Positions 7,792 to 17,473 of a stretch of 64,000 bases of DNA are shown here, piece after piece. The notes below the pieces were generated by a model. The model saw only the letters and a list, made by a program, of their open reading frames with translations. It searched no databases and was not told the DNA's origin. The stretch is taken from the NCBI GenBank assembly GCA_963795485.1, contig CAWCIL010000008.1, positions 248,001 through 312,000 on the forward strand, given 5' to 3'. The translations under genes were made by a program, and so were the position numbers. Numbering within the stretch: the first letter of the stretch is position 1; every line of letters starts with the position of its first letter. The DNA comes from AP-15 sp963795485. Lineage in GTDB: Bacteria > Pseudomonadota > Alphaproteobacteria > ATCC43930 > CGMCC-115725.

Positions 7792-9207
7792 ATGTTCGAC
7801 CAGAAGCACGCCGCTTTCCCCGGCCGCCTCACGATCGTCGGCTTCGGCAGCATCGGCCAGGGGGTGCTGCCGCTGCTGCTGCGCCATCTCGAGATCGAGC
7901 CGGCTCAGATCACGATCGTCACCGCCGAACCGCGCGGCCGTGACGTCGCCGCCGAGTACGGCGTCGCCTTCGTCGAAGCCGCGCTGACCCGCGAGAATTA
8001 CCGAAACCTCTTGGCAGCCAAAATTGCCGATGGAGATTTTCTGCTCAACCTGTCGGTCAACGTGTCGAGCACGGCGCTGATCGAACTGTGCCAGGAGAGA
8101 GGCGCGCTTTATCTCGACACCTGCATCGAGCCGTGGCCGGGCGGCTACACCGACCCGAGCCTGCCGCCCTCGGCGCGCTCGAATTACGCGCTGCGCGAGA
8201 GTGCGCTGGCGTTGCGCCGCCGCTACCCGCGCGGGCCCAGCGCGGTCGTGACCCACGGGGCCAATCCTGGCCTCGTCTCGCACTTTGTCAAGCAGGCGCT
8301 CGTCGACCTCGCGCGCGATTCGGGCCTCGGCGCCAGCGTGCCCGAGACACGCAGCGAATGGGGCCACCTCGCCCAGCGTCTCGGCATCAAGGTTATTCAT
8401 ATCGCCGAACGCGATACCCAGGTCGCGGCGGTTCCCAAGATGCCGGGCGAGTTCGTCAACACTTGGTCGATCGATGGGTTCGTCAGCGAAGGCTCGCAGC
8501 CAGCCGAGCTGGGCTGGGGGACCCACGAGCGCCAGCTCCCAGCAGACGGAGGCCGCCACGATTTCGGCAGCGGTGCAGCGATCTACCTGCGGCGGCCCGG
8601 GGCAGCGACGCGGGTGCGCAGCTGGACGCCGCTCGAAGGGCCTTATCACGGGTTTCTGATCACCCATGGCGAATCGATCTCGATCGCCGATTTTCTGACC
8701 GTCGCCGATGGCGGGGGGGTCGGGTTCCGGCCGACCTGCCATTATGCCTATCACCCCTGCGACGACGCGGTGCTGAGTCTGCACGAATTCGCCGGCAAAA
8801 ACTGGCGGCTGCAGGACCGCAAGCGGCTGATGATGAAGGAGATAACGCAGGGTCTCGACGAGCTCGGTGTGCTGTTGATGGGCTCGCCCAAGGGGGTCTA
8901 TTGGTACGGATCGCGGCTGACGATCGAGGAAGCGCGGCGGGTGGCGCCGCACAACAACGCGACCTCGCTGCAGGTGACCGCAGCGGTGCTCGCCGGGGTC
9001 GTCTGGGCGTTGGAAAATCCCCGTGCCGGCGTGGTCGAACCCGAGGATTTGGACTTCGCGCGCGCTCTCGACATCGCCCGCCCCTATCTCGGCGACATCG
9101 TCGGAATCTACGGTAGCTGGACCCCGCTCGACGGCCGCGAAACGCTGTTCCCCGAAGATCTCGACCGCGACGACCCGTGGCAATTCAAAAACATCCGCGT
9201 TGTTTGA
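7792..9207 (+). CDS. hss: Homospermidine synthase
   Basis: A 471-residue NAD-dependent homospermidine synthase, close to the length of characterised alphaproteobacterial enzymes. It makes sym-homospermidine from putrescine by aminobutyl transfer. The N-terminal Rossmann motif is IVGFGSIGQGVLPLL near residues 14-28. Further family features are CIEPWPGGY near 117, THGANPGLVSHFVK near 153, and the GFRPTCHYAYHPCDDAV stretch near 309, where active-site residues lie, followed by LMGSPKGVYWYGS near 362. The reading frame is intact. No other polyamine gene is adjacent, so the putrescine source is elsewhere. Confidence 0.93.
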   Translation: MFDQKHAAFPGRLTIVGFGSIGQGVLPLLLRHLEIEPAQITIVTAEPRGRDVAAEYGVAFVEAALTRENYRNLLAAKIADGDFLLNLSVNVSSTALIELCQERGALYLDTCIEPWPGGYTDPSLPPSARSNYALRESALALRRRYPRGPSAVVTHGANPGLVSHFVKQALVDLARDSGLGASVPETRSEWGHLAQRLGIKVIHIAERDTQVAAVPKMPGEFVNTWSIDGFVSEGSQPAELGWGTHERQLPADGGRHDFGSGAAIYLRRPGAATRVRSWTPLEGPYHGFLITHGESISIADFLTVADGGGVGFRPTCHYAYHPCDDAVLSLHEFAGKNWRLQDRKRLMMKEITQGLDELGVLLMGSPKGVYWYGSRLTIEEARRVAPHNNATSLQVTAAVLAGVVWALENPRAGVVEPEDLDFARALDIARPYLGDIVGIYGSWTPLDGRETLFPEDLDRDDPWQFKNIRVV

Positions 9208-9423
9208 CGCCTGTCCCGGGAGGTGCGCGATCAGCCTTCGACGAGATTGCGTACTTCAAAAGATACCTGCTCCGGTTTCCTGGCACCTGCTTCTGCTGGC
9301 GATTTGCAGGCATCGGCGCGCTTTCGCTGCGCTGCGCGCGTTTCCGAAACACGTACGCTACAATGCGATCTAATCAAGCTTATGGTCGGCGCGCTGGCAG
9401 TGGTCAGACGAGTTCCAGCCTCC

Positions 9424-9783
9424 CTAAATGCCCAGCGCGGCGGCGATCTCACTGGCGAGCTGGCGGGACCGATACGGCTTCTTCAGCAGGCGCGATACCG
9501 GGCCGAACCCGGCCGCATAGCCGGAGGCGAAAAGGACCTTGAGCCCGGGCGTCTGCTCGATCGCCCGGCGCGCCACCTCGATGCCATCGAGCCCCGGCAT
9601 GACGATGTCGGTAGACAGCACGTCGATCGGTGGGCCCCCGCGCAGCACCGCGAGCGCGGTAGGACCGTCCGGCGCGCTCGGAACGGCGTAGCCATACTCC
9701 TCCAGAACCCGGCTCGCATATTCGCGGACATCAGCGTCGTCCTCGACGACCAAGATGGTCTTCTGCGCCGGATCGACCTGCAT
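9424..9783 (-). CDS. Single-domain response regulator (CheY-like)
   Basis: A 119-residue stand-alone receiver domain. The acidic pair is in ILVVEDDADV (residues 10-19), the phospho-acceptor is Asp59 in VLSTDIVMPGLDG, and the conserved Lys is in LLKKPY near 102. There is no output domain, so it must work by protein contact, for example in a phosphorelay or as a sensor-kinase partner. The start at 9783 gives a canonical receiver N-terminus with GGGGGAAG about 8 nt upstream; a longer frame upstream does not look coding. No histidine kinase is adjacent. It is 137 nt downstream of purH on the same strand. Confidence 0.85.
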   Translation of the reverse strand: MQVDPAQKTILVVEDDADVREYASRVLEEYGYAVPSAPDGPTALAVLRGGPPIDVLSTDIVMPGLDGIEVARRAIEQTPGLKVLFASGYAAGFGPVSRLLKKPYRSRQLASEIAAALGI

Positions 9784-9920
9784 GGTCGGGCTTCCCCCAA
9801 ACTCGCCGACCCAATCGGTCACGACCGCGTCGCATACGCCGGGCCAATCGCCTCCACCACTGCTCCTAAGGACTATGAGCAGCAGCGGCTCTCTTCGGAA
9901 ATGCCGGGCAATGTTCGCGG

Positions 9921-11504
9921 TCAATGCCGGAAACGGCGGATGCCCGTGAACGCCATGGCGATGCCGGCGGCGTCGGCCGCGGCAATGACTTCCGGGTCGC
10001 GCACGGAGCCGCCCGGCTGGATCACTGCGGCCACACCGGCGGCGATCGCCGCTTCGATCCCGTCGGCGAACGGGAAGAACGCGTCCGAGGCCAGCACCGA
10101 GCCCCGCGTCGGGGGTCGCGGCAATCCCGCCTCGCGGGCGACTTCAGCAGCTTTGGCGGCGGCGATGCGCACGCTGTCGGCGCGGCTCGGCTGACCGGCG
10201 CCGATGCCGACCGTAGCCCCGCCGCGGGCGAAGACGATCGCGTTCGACTTAACGTGCTTGACGACCGTGTCGGCGAACAGCAGGTCGGCGATTTCGTCCT
10301 CGTCGGGCGTCCGGCGGGTGACGACGCGCAACGCGTCATGCCCGATCCGCAGCCGGTCACGCTCTTGGACCAGAATCCCGCCCGATACCGAGCGAAAGGT
10401 CAGCCCGGCTGCGGCCGGATCGGGCATGGCGCCGGTTGTCAGCAGCCGCAGAGCGGTCCTGCGGCCGAGCATCGCCGTCGCCTCCGGTCCGATGTCCGGG
10501 ACGATGACGACCTCGACAAAGATCCGGGCGATCGCCTCCGCCGTCGCCGGGTCGAGCGGGCGGTTCACGGCGACGACACCGCCAAACGCGCTCTGCGGGT
10601 CGCAGGCAAGCGCCTTGCGCCAGGCCTCGCGGAGGCTCGAACCGACGGCAACGCCACAAGGGTTGGCATGCTTGACGATCGCCACCGCCGCCGGCGCGAA
10701 CTCGCCCGCCAGTTCAAAGGCAGCGTCGGCATCGGCATAGTTGTTGTACGACAACTCCTTGCCCTGGAGCTGCCGAGCGCTTGCAACGCCTGGGCGGGGC
10801 TGGCCGCTGCGGTAAAAGGCGGCCGCCTGGTGCGGATTCTCGCCATAGCGCAGCCGCTGCGCGAGCCGACCGGCGACGACCAGGGTGTCGGGGAGCGTTT
10901 CGCCGTCCTCTCGCGCCATCCACTCGGCGATTGCCGCATCGTACGCCGCGGTCGCCGCATAGGCCTTGCGCGCGAGGCTGCGCCGCACTGCCGCGCCAAC
11001 GGCCCCGTCCCCGGCTTCGATCGCGGCCAGCACCCGATCATAGTCGGCGGGATCGCTGACCACGGTCACGCTGTCGTGGTTTTTGGCGGCGGCGCGCAGC
11101 AGCGCCACGCCGCCGATGTCGATGTTCTCGATCGCCTCCTCGCGGCTGGCCCCGGCGGCGAGCGTCTCCGAAAATGGGTAAAGATTGGCAACGAGGAGGT
11201 CGACCGGAGCGATCCCGTGCGCGGCAAGAGTGGCGGTGTCGTCCGGCCGGTCGTGGCGCGCCAACAAGCCGGCATGGATCGCCGGATGCAGGGTCTTCAC
11301 GCGCCCGTCGAGCATTTCGGGAAAGCCGGTTACGGCCGCCACCTCGGTGACCGGCAGCCCGGCCGCCCCCAGCGCCTGAGCCGTGCCCCCGGTTGAGACC
11401 AAAGCGATGCCGCGCGCGGAAAGCGCACCGGCAAAGGAGACGATCCCGGTTTTATCGCTGACGGAGAGCAGCGCGCGACGGATCGTCTTCGGCGAAGCGT
11501 TCAT
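9921..11504 (-). CDS. purH: Bifunctional AICAR formyltransferase/IMP cyclohydrolase
   Basis: A 527-residue PurH catalysing the last two steps of IMP synthesis. The N-terminal cyclohydrolase (MGS-like) domain has LLSVSDKTGI near residue 12, VSTGGTAQAL and DGRVKTLHPAIHAGLLARHD near 70-85. The C-terminal formyltransferase domain has RYGENPHQAAAFY near 222, KHANPCGVAVG near 277, DPQSAFGGVVAVNRPLD near 300, VVKHVKSNAIVFA near 416 and SDAFFPFADG near 476. The start at MNASPKTIRRALLSVSD (11504) fits family length; in-frame sequence upstream is not typical. The gene is intact. Its upstream neighbours are the GT4 and heparinase-family genes on the same strand. Confidence 0.97.
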   Translation of the reverse strand: MNASPKTIRRALLSVSDKTGIVSFAGALSARGIALVSTGGTAQALGAAGLPVTEVAAVTGFPEMLDGRVKTLHPAIHAGLLARHDRPDDTATLAAHGIAPVDLLVANLYPFSETLAAGASREEAIENIDIGGVALLRAAAKNHDSVTVVSDPADYDRVLAAIEAGDGAVGAAVRRSLARKAYAATAAYDAAIAEWMAREDGETLPDTLVVAGRLAQRLRYGENPHQAAAFYRSGQPRPGVASARQLQGKELSYNNYADADAAFELAGEFAPAAVAIVKHANPCGVAVGSSLREAWRKALACDPQSAFGGVVAVNRPLDPATAEAIARIFVEVVIVPDIGPEATAMLGRRTALRLLTTGAMPDPAAAGLTFRSVSGGILVQERDRLRIGHDALRVVTRRTPDEDEIADLLFADTVVKHVKSNAIVFARGGATVGIGAGQPSRADSVRIAAAKAAEVAREAGLPRPPTRGSVLASDAFFPFADGIEAAIAAGVAAVIQPGGSVRDPEVIAAADAAGIAMAFTGIRRFRH

Positions 11505-11589
11505 CGGTCGGGTATAGGACCGGGCACCGTCAAGGACAAGCCCGCGGGGCTCGACCAAGGGTGCGAACCTGACGCTTGGTGCCGGCGTG

Positions 11590-11672
11590 CTTCACCCACC
11601 TCGCAGCGCTCGGCATCCTCTCCCGCGATGCGGGAGAGGGTTGACCTGGCCCGGAGGAACAGGTGGGAGAAG
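11590..11672. repeat. Dispersed nested palindromic repeat, copy 1
   Basis: An inner perfect 10-bp stem, CCTCTCCCGC (11617-11626) with loop GAT and GCGGGAGAGG (11630-11639), is nested inside outer arms CTTCACCCACCT (11590-11601) and AGGTGGGAGAAG (11661-11672), which pair with one mismatch. It lies in the spacer between purH and the GT4 gene. Related elements occur in three other spacers of this window. Confidence 0.65.
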
Positions 11673-11685
11673 GCATGCGTGGGAA

Positions 11686-12721
11686 CTATCCATTTGATTT
11701 GGGGCGCTGGAAGCCGAGGGCGAGCATCGCCAGCAGCATTGCGACGACAGAAGCGGCGACGGCGAGGGGCGCCGCGCACCAGCCGTTCGCCGCCGCCCAG
11801 CCGCAGCCAATCAGCACGACGTCGGCGGCGATCACCCGTTTGACCACCGCGGCATGGCCGCGCCCAGAGCGAACCGCACGCTGGTAATAATGCTGGCGGT
11901 GCGCTTGCCAGACCCGCTCGCCGCGCAGAAGGCGCCGGACCAGAGTGATCGTCGCGTCGGCGAGGAAATAGAGCGGCAGGATCAGCGCCGTCATCCAGCG
12001 ACCGCGGGCGGCGGCCGCGATCAATAGAAAGCCGGTCAGATACCCAAGCGGAGCGCTGCCGACATCGCCGAGAAAAACCCGCGCCGGCGCCCAATTCCAG
12101 ATCAAAAACCCGAGCGCCGCGCCGAGCACCGCGGCGGCCAGCAGCGCCGATGCGGGATCGACCCCGCGCCCCACCGCCCCGACAGCCAAGAGCCCACCGC
12201 CGATCGCCGCCGCCTCGCTGCCGGCGAGACCATCGATCCCGTCCATGAAATTGAACAGGTTTACCCACCACATCCAGAAGAGGCCAACGGCGGTGAAATA
12301 CACTGCTGGGCCGAGCCAGTGCAGCTAGCGGGTTGTCGGGCACGGCGAAGAACCCGGCGGCGACCGCCGCGGCCTGTGCGGCGAGGCGCGCCGCCGGGGA
12401 AAGATCGCGCAGGTCATCGAGCCAGCAGACGACCGCGAGCAGCAGCATTCCGACGAGGATCCCGATAATCGCCGGGGACACCCATCCGGCGAAGCCGAGC
12501 GCCGTCCAGGCGACCAGCACAACCGCGACCGGCGCGATCCCCCCGCCGCGAAGGGTGGGAGCAACATGCGAGGACCGCTCGTTGGGGCGATCGAGCATAT
12601 TGCGCCGGCGCAGGATCGGGATCAGCGCCCGCGTCGCGATGAACGAGGCGACAGCCGTCGCTGCGACGATCGTTGCCGCCAGGACAGACTGGCCGAGATC
12701 GAGATGGCCAATCCCCGGCAA
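11686..12721 (-). CDS. Undecaprenyl-phosphate glycosyl-1-phosphate transferase (WecA/MraY family), frameshifted
   Basis: Polytopic membrane enzyme that moves a sugar-1-phosphate from a UDP-sugar to polyprenyl phosphate, starting O-antigen, capsule or exopolysaccharide repeat synthesis. Family features: RPNERSSHVAPTLRGGG near residue 45, the metal-binding WLDDLRDLS near 98, NLFNFMDGIDGLAG, NWAPARVFLGDVGSAPLGY and C-terminal HRQHYYQRAV. About ten membrane segments are expected. A single extra base near 12310-12325 splits the frame; skipping it joins LAALA directly to GPAVYFTAVGLFW, the expected family sequence. The start appears to be TTG at 12721, directly after the TAG of the heparinase-family gene. 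The enzyme probably serves a surface polysaccharide together with that neighbour. Confidence 0.85.
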
Positions 12722-12722
12722 G

Positions 12723-14411
12723 CTAATTGGCGGTCTCTGCGGGCTCGCGGCGCAATGCCCAGCGCACGCCTGTTCCGCCCGGCGCCGCGGCTCCGCTCAG
12801 CACCACCTGTTGGGTCTTTCTCGCCTCGCCCGAGCCCAGATAGACGCTCTCGCCGATACTCATTTCGGCCCCGGAGGCGCGCAGTCGCCAAATTGTCCCG
12901 CCGGGCAATCGCAGCACCGCGGCGGTCTCGTCCCCGATCAGCGAGGCCTCTACCGACGGGTGCAGATGAAAGCGCACGGCGAAAGTGGCGCCGGGGCGTC
13001 CGGTCAGGCGGTCTTCGCCGCGTAGATCCTCGCCGTCGGCCGACAGAAACAGCTCGCGCGTATAGGTTAGGCCGAACCGGTCGCGATAGCCGTCATGGGT
13101 GGCGGAGATCCATTGCTGGCCGTCATGCTCGGACCGCTCGCAGCTAACCGATATCGGGGCGCGGCCGAAAATGCCGTCGTCGCGGATCTCGACCGAGTTG
13201 ATGTCGGCGACGACCAGCACCGAATGCGCGGCACTCGCCCGCGCGACCCGCCACCAATTTGCCTTGGGGCCGCGATAAGCACCGCAGTTGACGATGATCC
13301 GATCGCGCCCGTGGCTCATCTCGAAGGACAAGGCGCCGGCATGGGCGTGCCCGCCAAAGCCCGGCGGCGAGGGTTTCCCGGTATCGACTAGGACGAGGGT
13401 CTTGTCGGCCTGCAGTCGTTCGAAACCGGTATCGGGCGCGTGCGCCGGGGCGCGCGCCCTGGCTTCCGATCGGGTCAGAACGAGATCGATCGTGACCCCG
13501 TCCTCCTCGAGCGAATCGTTGAACAGCGCCAGGCGGCGATCCCCGTGGCGAAACAGCCGCAGCACTGGGGCCATGCGTTCGATGGCGTCCTGCAAAGCGT
13601 CCGGGGGTTCTGTCTGCGCCGCGCGCAGCACGGCCCGGGTATCGATCAGGTCGCGAAGAACCTGGAGTTGCACCGAGGCGCTGCGCGAGCGGTGGCCGCC
13701 ATCGGCGAAGATCTGCGCCGGCAGCTCGCGGCCAAGCGCCTTCAGCACCCTCGTCAGCCGCGCTGTCGAACCACCGAGCACGGCGGTGCCGGCAACCAGC
13801 CCCTTCAGGGCCCGCAGCCTTGCCGCACCCTCCTGCTCCCAGGCGGCGGTGCGCGCGAGATGGCGCAGCTGACCGGCGAGGCCGATCAGCATCGCGCGGC
13901 GAAACGCAGGGTCCTTGTCGCGTCCGGCAATGTCGTCGAAATAGGCGACCCAGGCGAACAGCCGGGTCGCCAGCACGTCCGAGCGCCAGGCGACGGAGCG
14001 CCAAGGGATGCGCGCGGCAAGCCAGCTCTGCACCAGCTCTCGCGCAGCCTGGCGACCGGTTGGCCCGGCGGCGACGAGGTCGGGCAGCCAGCCGAAGCCA
14101 TGCCAGGCGGCAACCCATTCCTCGCCGACTGAGGGCGGAAACCAGCGCGGGGATGGGTTGCGGACCAGTTCGCCGGCCAGCTCGATCTCGCCGGCGGCGA
14201 TTGCCGCGCCGCGTTTGGGTTCGCCTGGCCAGGGGGAAGCGATGCTTATTCGCGGATCAGGCGGAACCCGGCCGATCAGCGTATAGCGATAGAGCGGGCC
14301 GGCCGCGAGCGCCTGGAGAGCGTCGCGCCGCAGCCGCGTAAGCAAACCCGGAGCACCCCGCGCGGGGTGCGCACGCAGCTCGCCCTTGCCGGCGCCGGCA
14401 GTGACAGTCAT
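12723..14411 (-). CDS. Heparinase II/III family protein
   Basis: A 562-residue protein with an N-terminal alpha/alpha toroid (repeated helix pairs and Trp/Arg-rich segments such as WLAARIPWRSVAWRSDVLA near 165-185) and a C-terminal beta-sandwich. The heparinase II/III core is recognisable by GFGGHAHAGALSFEMSHGRD near 375-395 and VNCGAYRGPKANWWRVARAS just after, with the histidine and tyrosine expected for a polysaccharide lyase. Start chosen at MTVTAGAGKGELRA (14411); upstream in-frame sequence is low-complexity. No signal peptide is evident. In alphaproteobacteria a member of this family commonly lies next to purH, as here, although its polysaccharide substrate is not known. Confidence 0.85.
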   Translation of the reverse strand: MTVTAGAGKGELRAHPARGAPGLLTRLRRDALQALAAGPLYRYTLIGRVPPDPRISIASPWPGEPKRGAAIAAGEIELAGELVRNPSPRWFPPSVGEEWVAAWHGFGWLPDLVAAGPTGRQAARELVQSWLAARIPWRSVAWRSDVLATRLFAWVAYFDDIAGRDKDPAFRRAMLIGLAGQLRHLARTAAWEQEGAARLRALKGLVAGTAVLGGSTARLTRVLKALGRELPAQIFADGGHRSRSASVQLQVLRDLIDTRAVLRAAQTEPPDALQDAIERMAPVLRLFRHGDRRLALFNDSLEEDGVTIDLVLTRSEARARAPAHAPDTGFERLQADKTLVLVDTGKPSPPGFGGHAHAGALSFEMSHGRDRIIVNCGAYRGPKANWWRVARASAAHSVLVVADINSVEIRDDGIFGRAPISVSCERSEHDGQQWISATHDGYRDRFGLTYTRELFLSADGEDLRGEDRLTGRPGATFAVRFHLHPSVEASLIGDETAAVLRLPGGTIWRLRASGAEMSIGESVYLGSGEARKTQQVVLSGAAAPGGTGVRWALRREPAETAN

Positions 14412-14780
14412 TTGCTCGCAGCCTCTCGGCTGCACCATCCCCGGCGGGCGCCGCCCGGGTCGCGAAAGCGGTGCCGGACATCCGAACCCATGCCGCTTCG
14501 TAACAAGGAAACCCTGACGCTGCAAGCCGCCGGTCCGACCCGGGCAGCGTCATTGAACAACATGTTCGCCCGAGGGCGGGGCGACCCGTCCCGCGATAAC
14601 GCAGGCGGCGAGAATCGCGTCGGGCCGGCCGGCGCACAGGCTCGTGCCACGGCGTCGTCGGGCCACCCGCCCGACCCCGGCGACCACGCCCTGGAACGAC
14701 CGATTTTTCAATTCCTTCGCGGGCTCGACCGCCGGCCAGATGACTGAGGGGCGCTTTGCGCTCGGCAAGCGCCCGGTTCT
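14412..14780. other. Intergenic stretch with no supportable gene
   Basis: About 370 nt between the heparinase-family gene and the small secreted protein. Short open frames exist on both strands, but their translations are rich in Arg, Gly and Pro and show no domain, and no clear promoter or terminator is visible. Confidence 0.5.
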
Positions 14781-15029
14781 TCAGCGCGGGTTGGGCTGCG
14801 ACTGCGGCTGCCGCGGAGGCAGGTTGTTGGCGCTTAGACAGGCGTTCAGCTGAGCGTCGCGCTTCTCGTTCGATTGCGGGGTGAAATCCGGATAGGCAGC
14901 CTGCGCCTGCTTGGCGCAGACATCCATGGTCTTCCATTTGGCGAGTGCCGCCACCCCCGGCTGGCTCGCCTCGGCCGCGCCGACGCAAATCGTCAGCGCC
15001 GCGATCCAGCATAAAACCACCCGCATCAT
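14781..15029 (-). CDS. Small secreted protein, unknown function
   Basis: An 82-residue product with a Sec signal peptide (MMRVVLCWIAALTICVGAAEA, cleavage expected near residue 21). The mature part is about 60 residues with two cysteines (VCAKQ and NACLS) spaced to allow one disulfide, and a Pro/Gln/Asn-rich tail (PPRQPQSQPNPR). GAGGAGAG lies 4-5 nt before the ATG, a strong start. It is divergent from the GST gene. I do not recognise the family; small two-cysteine periplasmic proteins of this sort are common in alphaproteobacteria. Confidence 0.7.
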   Translation of the reverse strand: MMRVVLCWIAALTICVGAAEASQPGVAALAKWKTMDVCAKQAQAAYPDFTPQSNEKRDAQLNACLSANNLPPRQPQSQPNPR

Positions 15030-15164
15030 CAGCTCTCCTCGACTAGAGCGTCGGGCTCCGATCGTCCGACGACGCGATTATACACGCGTTCGCCAAGCCG
15101 CTGTTGCGCCGCGCGCCGGACTGAGGCTCCATAGCGATGGTCGGTACGAGCGACAGAGGCGGCG

Positions 15165-15816
15165 ATGTTGAAGATCTGGGGCAGGGCGACCTCGTCGAAT
15201 GTGCAGAAAGTGCTGTGGTGCTGCGGCGAGCTCGACATCCCCTTCGAGCGGGTCGACCTCGGCGGCCCGTTCGGCGGCAACCAGAACCCCGAATACCTGG
15301 CGCTGAACCCGAACGGGCTGGTGCCGACGGTGCAGGACGGCGATCTGGTGCTGTGGGAATCGAACACGATCTGCCGCTATCTCGCCACCACCCGCAGCAC
15401 CGGCGTCGACAGGGGCGCGACTGGCCGGAGCGAGCTGCTGTATCCGGCGGCGCCGGCGGCGCGGGCGCTCGTCGAACGCTGGATGGATTGGCAGCTTTCG
15501 ACCCTCGGGCCGCCAATGGGCGCGCTGCTCTATGGGCTGATCCGCACCAAGCCCGAAGCAGCGCGACCAGGCCGCGATCGAGGCGGCGCGGCGTAAGGCG
15601 ATTGTCGCTTGGACGATCGTCGAGGACGCGCTCGAAGACCGGCCCTTCCTCGCCGGCTCCGAGTTGAGCCTGGCCGAGATCGTAATGGGGACCCTCGTCT
15701 ATCGCTGGCACGCTTTTCCGTTGGAGCGGCCGCCGCTCAAAAACCTCAAATCGTGGTACGAGCGGATGCGCGAGCGGCCGGCCTTCAAAACCCACATCGA
15801 AATTCCGATCACTTGA
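15165..15816 (+). CDS. Glutathione S-transferase family protein, frameshifted
   Basis: The N-terminal thioredoxin-like domain is clear: KIWGRATSSNVQKVLWCCGE near residues 3-22, NPNGLVPTVQDGD near 48-60 with the cis-proline, and LWESNTICRYLA near 63-74 for the glutathione gamma-glutamyl contact. The helical C-terminal domain continues after a frameshift near 15560: one extra base precedes QRDQAAIEAARRKAIVAW, and the frame then ends at the TGA at 15814-15816 after ERMRERPAFKTHIE. With the shift repaired the protein is about 216 residues, normal for the family. Cytosolic enzyme or stringent-starvation-like regulator; substrate unknown. Confidence 0.82.
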
Positions 15817-15909
15817 TCGTGAGCCTGTTTTGGGATGTTGCGTCCGGGTCGGCGCAGCATAGGATGGAAATTGCCCGGCGGCGAACGGGCGCGCATGGCA
15901 GGGGGATTT

Positions 15910-16390
15910 ATGACGCCGTCGATGATGTGCCGGGCGCTGGGCCTGGCGGTAGGCCTCGCCGTCGCCGGCTCCGCCGCGGCAGCGCCGGCGCAAGACAACG
16001 AGGCGATCCTCAAAGAGCGCCAGGTGACGATGAAGCAGCAGGGCAAGGACCTCGGCGCTATCAAGGCCTATCTCGACGGCAAGGCCGACCAGGCCTCGGC
16101 TATCGCCGCCGCCACCGGCCTGACCGAGACGACCAGGAAAATCCCCAGCCTGTTTCCGGCGGGCACCGATGGTGCGAGCCCCGATGGCGACTATCGGCCG
16201 AAGCCGGCGGTGTGGAGCCGAACCCGCCCGGTTCCTCGACGCCCAAAAGACCGCCGCGGCCAAGGCCGAAGCGCTGCTCGCCGCGGTCAAGGCCGGCAAC
16301 AAGCCCGATATCCACACCGCCTTTGTCGACCTCGGCAAGAACGGCTGCGGCAACTGTCACCAGACGTTCCGCGAAAAGCTCAAGCCCTGA
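15910..16390 (+). CDS. Cytochrome c' (periplasmic, single heme), frameshifted
   Basis: A signal peptide (MCRALGLAVGLAVAGSAAAA) precedes a four-helix-bundle cytochrome c' with the heme site CGNCHQTFREK at the extreme C-terminus, the diagnostic placement for this family. Helix-like sequences ILKERQVTMKQQGKDLGAI and FLDAQKTAAAKAEALLAAV flank a single-base insertion near 16215 that shifts the frame in the middle; repaired length is about 159 residues. The ATG at 15910 has GGGGGA just upstream. Cytochromes c' bind NO or CO and are linked to protection from nitrosative stress. It is followed within about 10 nt by a diheme cytochrome gene. Confidence 0.82.
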
Positions 16391-16400
16391 GGCCCACGCG

Positions 16401-17327
16401 CTGAGGTGGGCGGCGTCGGCGATCCTGCTGGCGCTGGCGGGCCCGCTGCAAGGAGCGTCTTCGGCTGCGGCGGCCGAGAGTAGCGCGGCGGCGCGAGGGG
16501 CCTACCTCGCCGCCGCCGCCGGTTGCGGCCAATGCCACACCGACACCGAGCACGGCGGCGCCCGCTACGCTGGCGGCCGGGCGCTCCAGACCCGGTTCGG
16601 GACGATCGTCACGCCCGAACATTACTCCCGATCGCCAAACCGGGATCGGCCGGTGGCTGCCCGCCGATTTCACCCGGGCGATGCGCTGGGGCATCGCGCG
16701 GGATGATTCGCATTATCTGCCGGTCTTTCCGTTCCCGCATTACAACCGCCTCGACGCGCGCGATCTCGGCGATCTCTGGGCCTTTCTCGCCAGCGTGCCG
16801 GCCGTGTCGCGGCCGAACCGCGCCGGTGTCCGGGCGCACTTTGCCGCCGCGCGCGCGGCGCTCGCGGTCGCCGCCACGCCGTTTCCCGGGCCATGGCGTC
16901 GCGACCCGACCAAGGACGAGGTGTGGAACCGCGGCGCCTATCTCGTCGCCGCAGTCGGTCGCTGCGGCGACTGCCACACCCCGCGCACCTGGTCGGGCGC
17001 CCCCGATTCCGACCGCGCGCTCGCCGGCGCCGCGGCCGGCCGCGGGGGCCATGCCGCGCCCAACATCACCCCCGACCCGGAAACCGGGATCGGCCGATGG
17101 AGCATCGCCGACATCGTCACCCTGCTGAGCGACGGGCAGACGCCCGATTTCGACTTCGTCGGCGGATCGATGAGGGAGATCGTCGACGACACCTCCCGCC
17201 TCGACGATGCCGACCGGCGGTGCGATCGCAATCTACCTGAAATCGACTGAGGCCGGTTCATTCGCAGCCCAAGAAACGACTGAGCGGCACAGCGTTCGGC
17301 GCTGGACGCTCGGTCGAGACGTCTTAT
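16401..17327 (+). CDS. Diheme c-type cytochrome, frameshifted
   Basis: A signal-peptide-like N-terminus (LRWAASAILLALAGPLQGAS) is followed by heme site one, CGQCHTD, and heme site two, CGDCHTPR, each ahead of a domain ending in a NITPDxxTGIGRW motif. An extra base near 16618 breaks the first NITPD repeat; removing it gives NITPDRQTGIGRWLPADFTR. A second shift near 17220 probably alters the C-terminus; after repair DRRAIAIYLKS follows and the stop is near 17325-17327. No ATG/GTG in frame at the N-terminus is obvious (CTG at 16401), so the start is unsettled. The tandem domains resemble small diheme electron-transfer subunits of dehydrogenases. Function of the pair with cytochrome c' is unknown. 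Confidence 0.7.
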
Positions 17328-17473
17328 GATGGCAGGCGTTCCGACAGAGAGCTGCGGGGACCGAGCCCGGCATCGCTGCCGGCGCAGTCGACGAGCGGAC
17401 CGAGCCAGGGAGTGGACCGACGCCTGGCGTGCCCTGTCGTCGGCTTCCGGTCGGCAGCTGGCGGTAGGAGCGG

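Noticed and set aside
7276..9183. 635-codon open frame antisense to homospermidine synthase
   Set aside because: The plus-strand hss gene is intact and conserved; the antisense translation shows no recognisable fold.
14550..14768. Short minus-strand frame upstream of the heparinase-family gene
   Set aside because: No ribosome site and a composition typical of non-coding GC-rich sequence; not listed as a gene.
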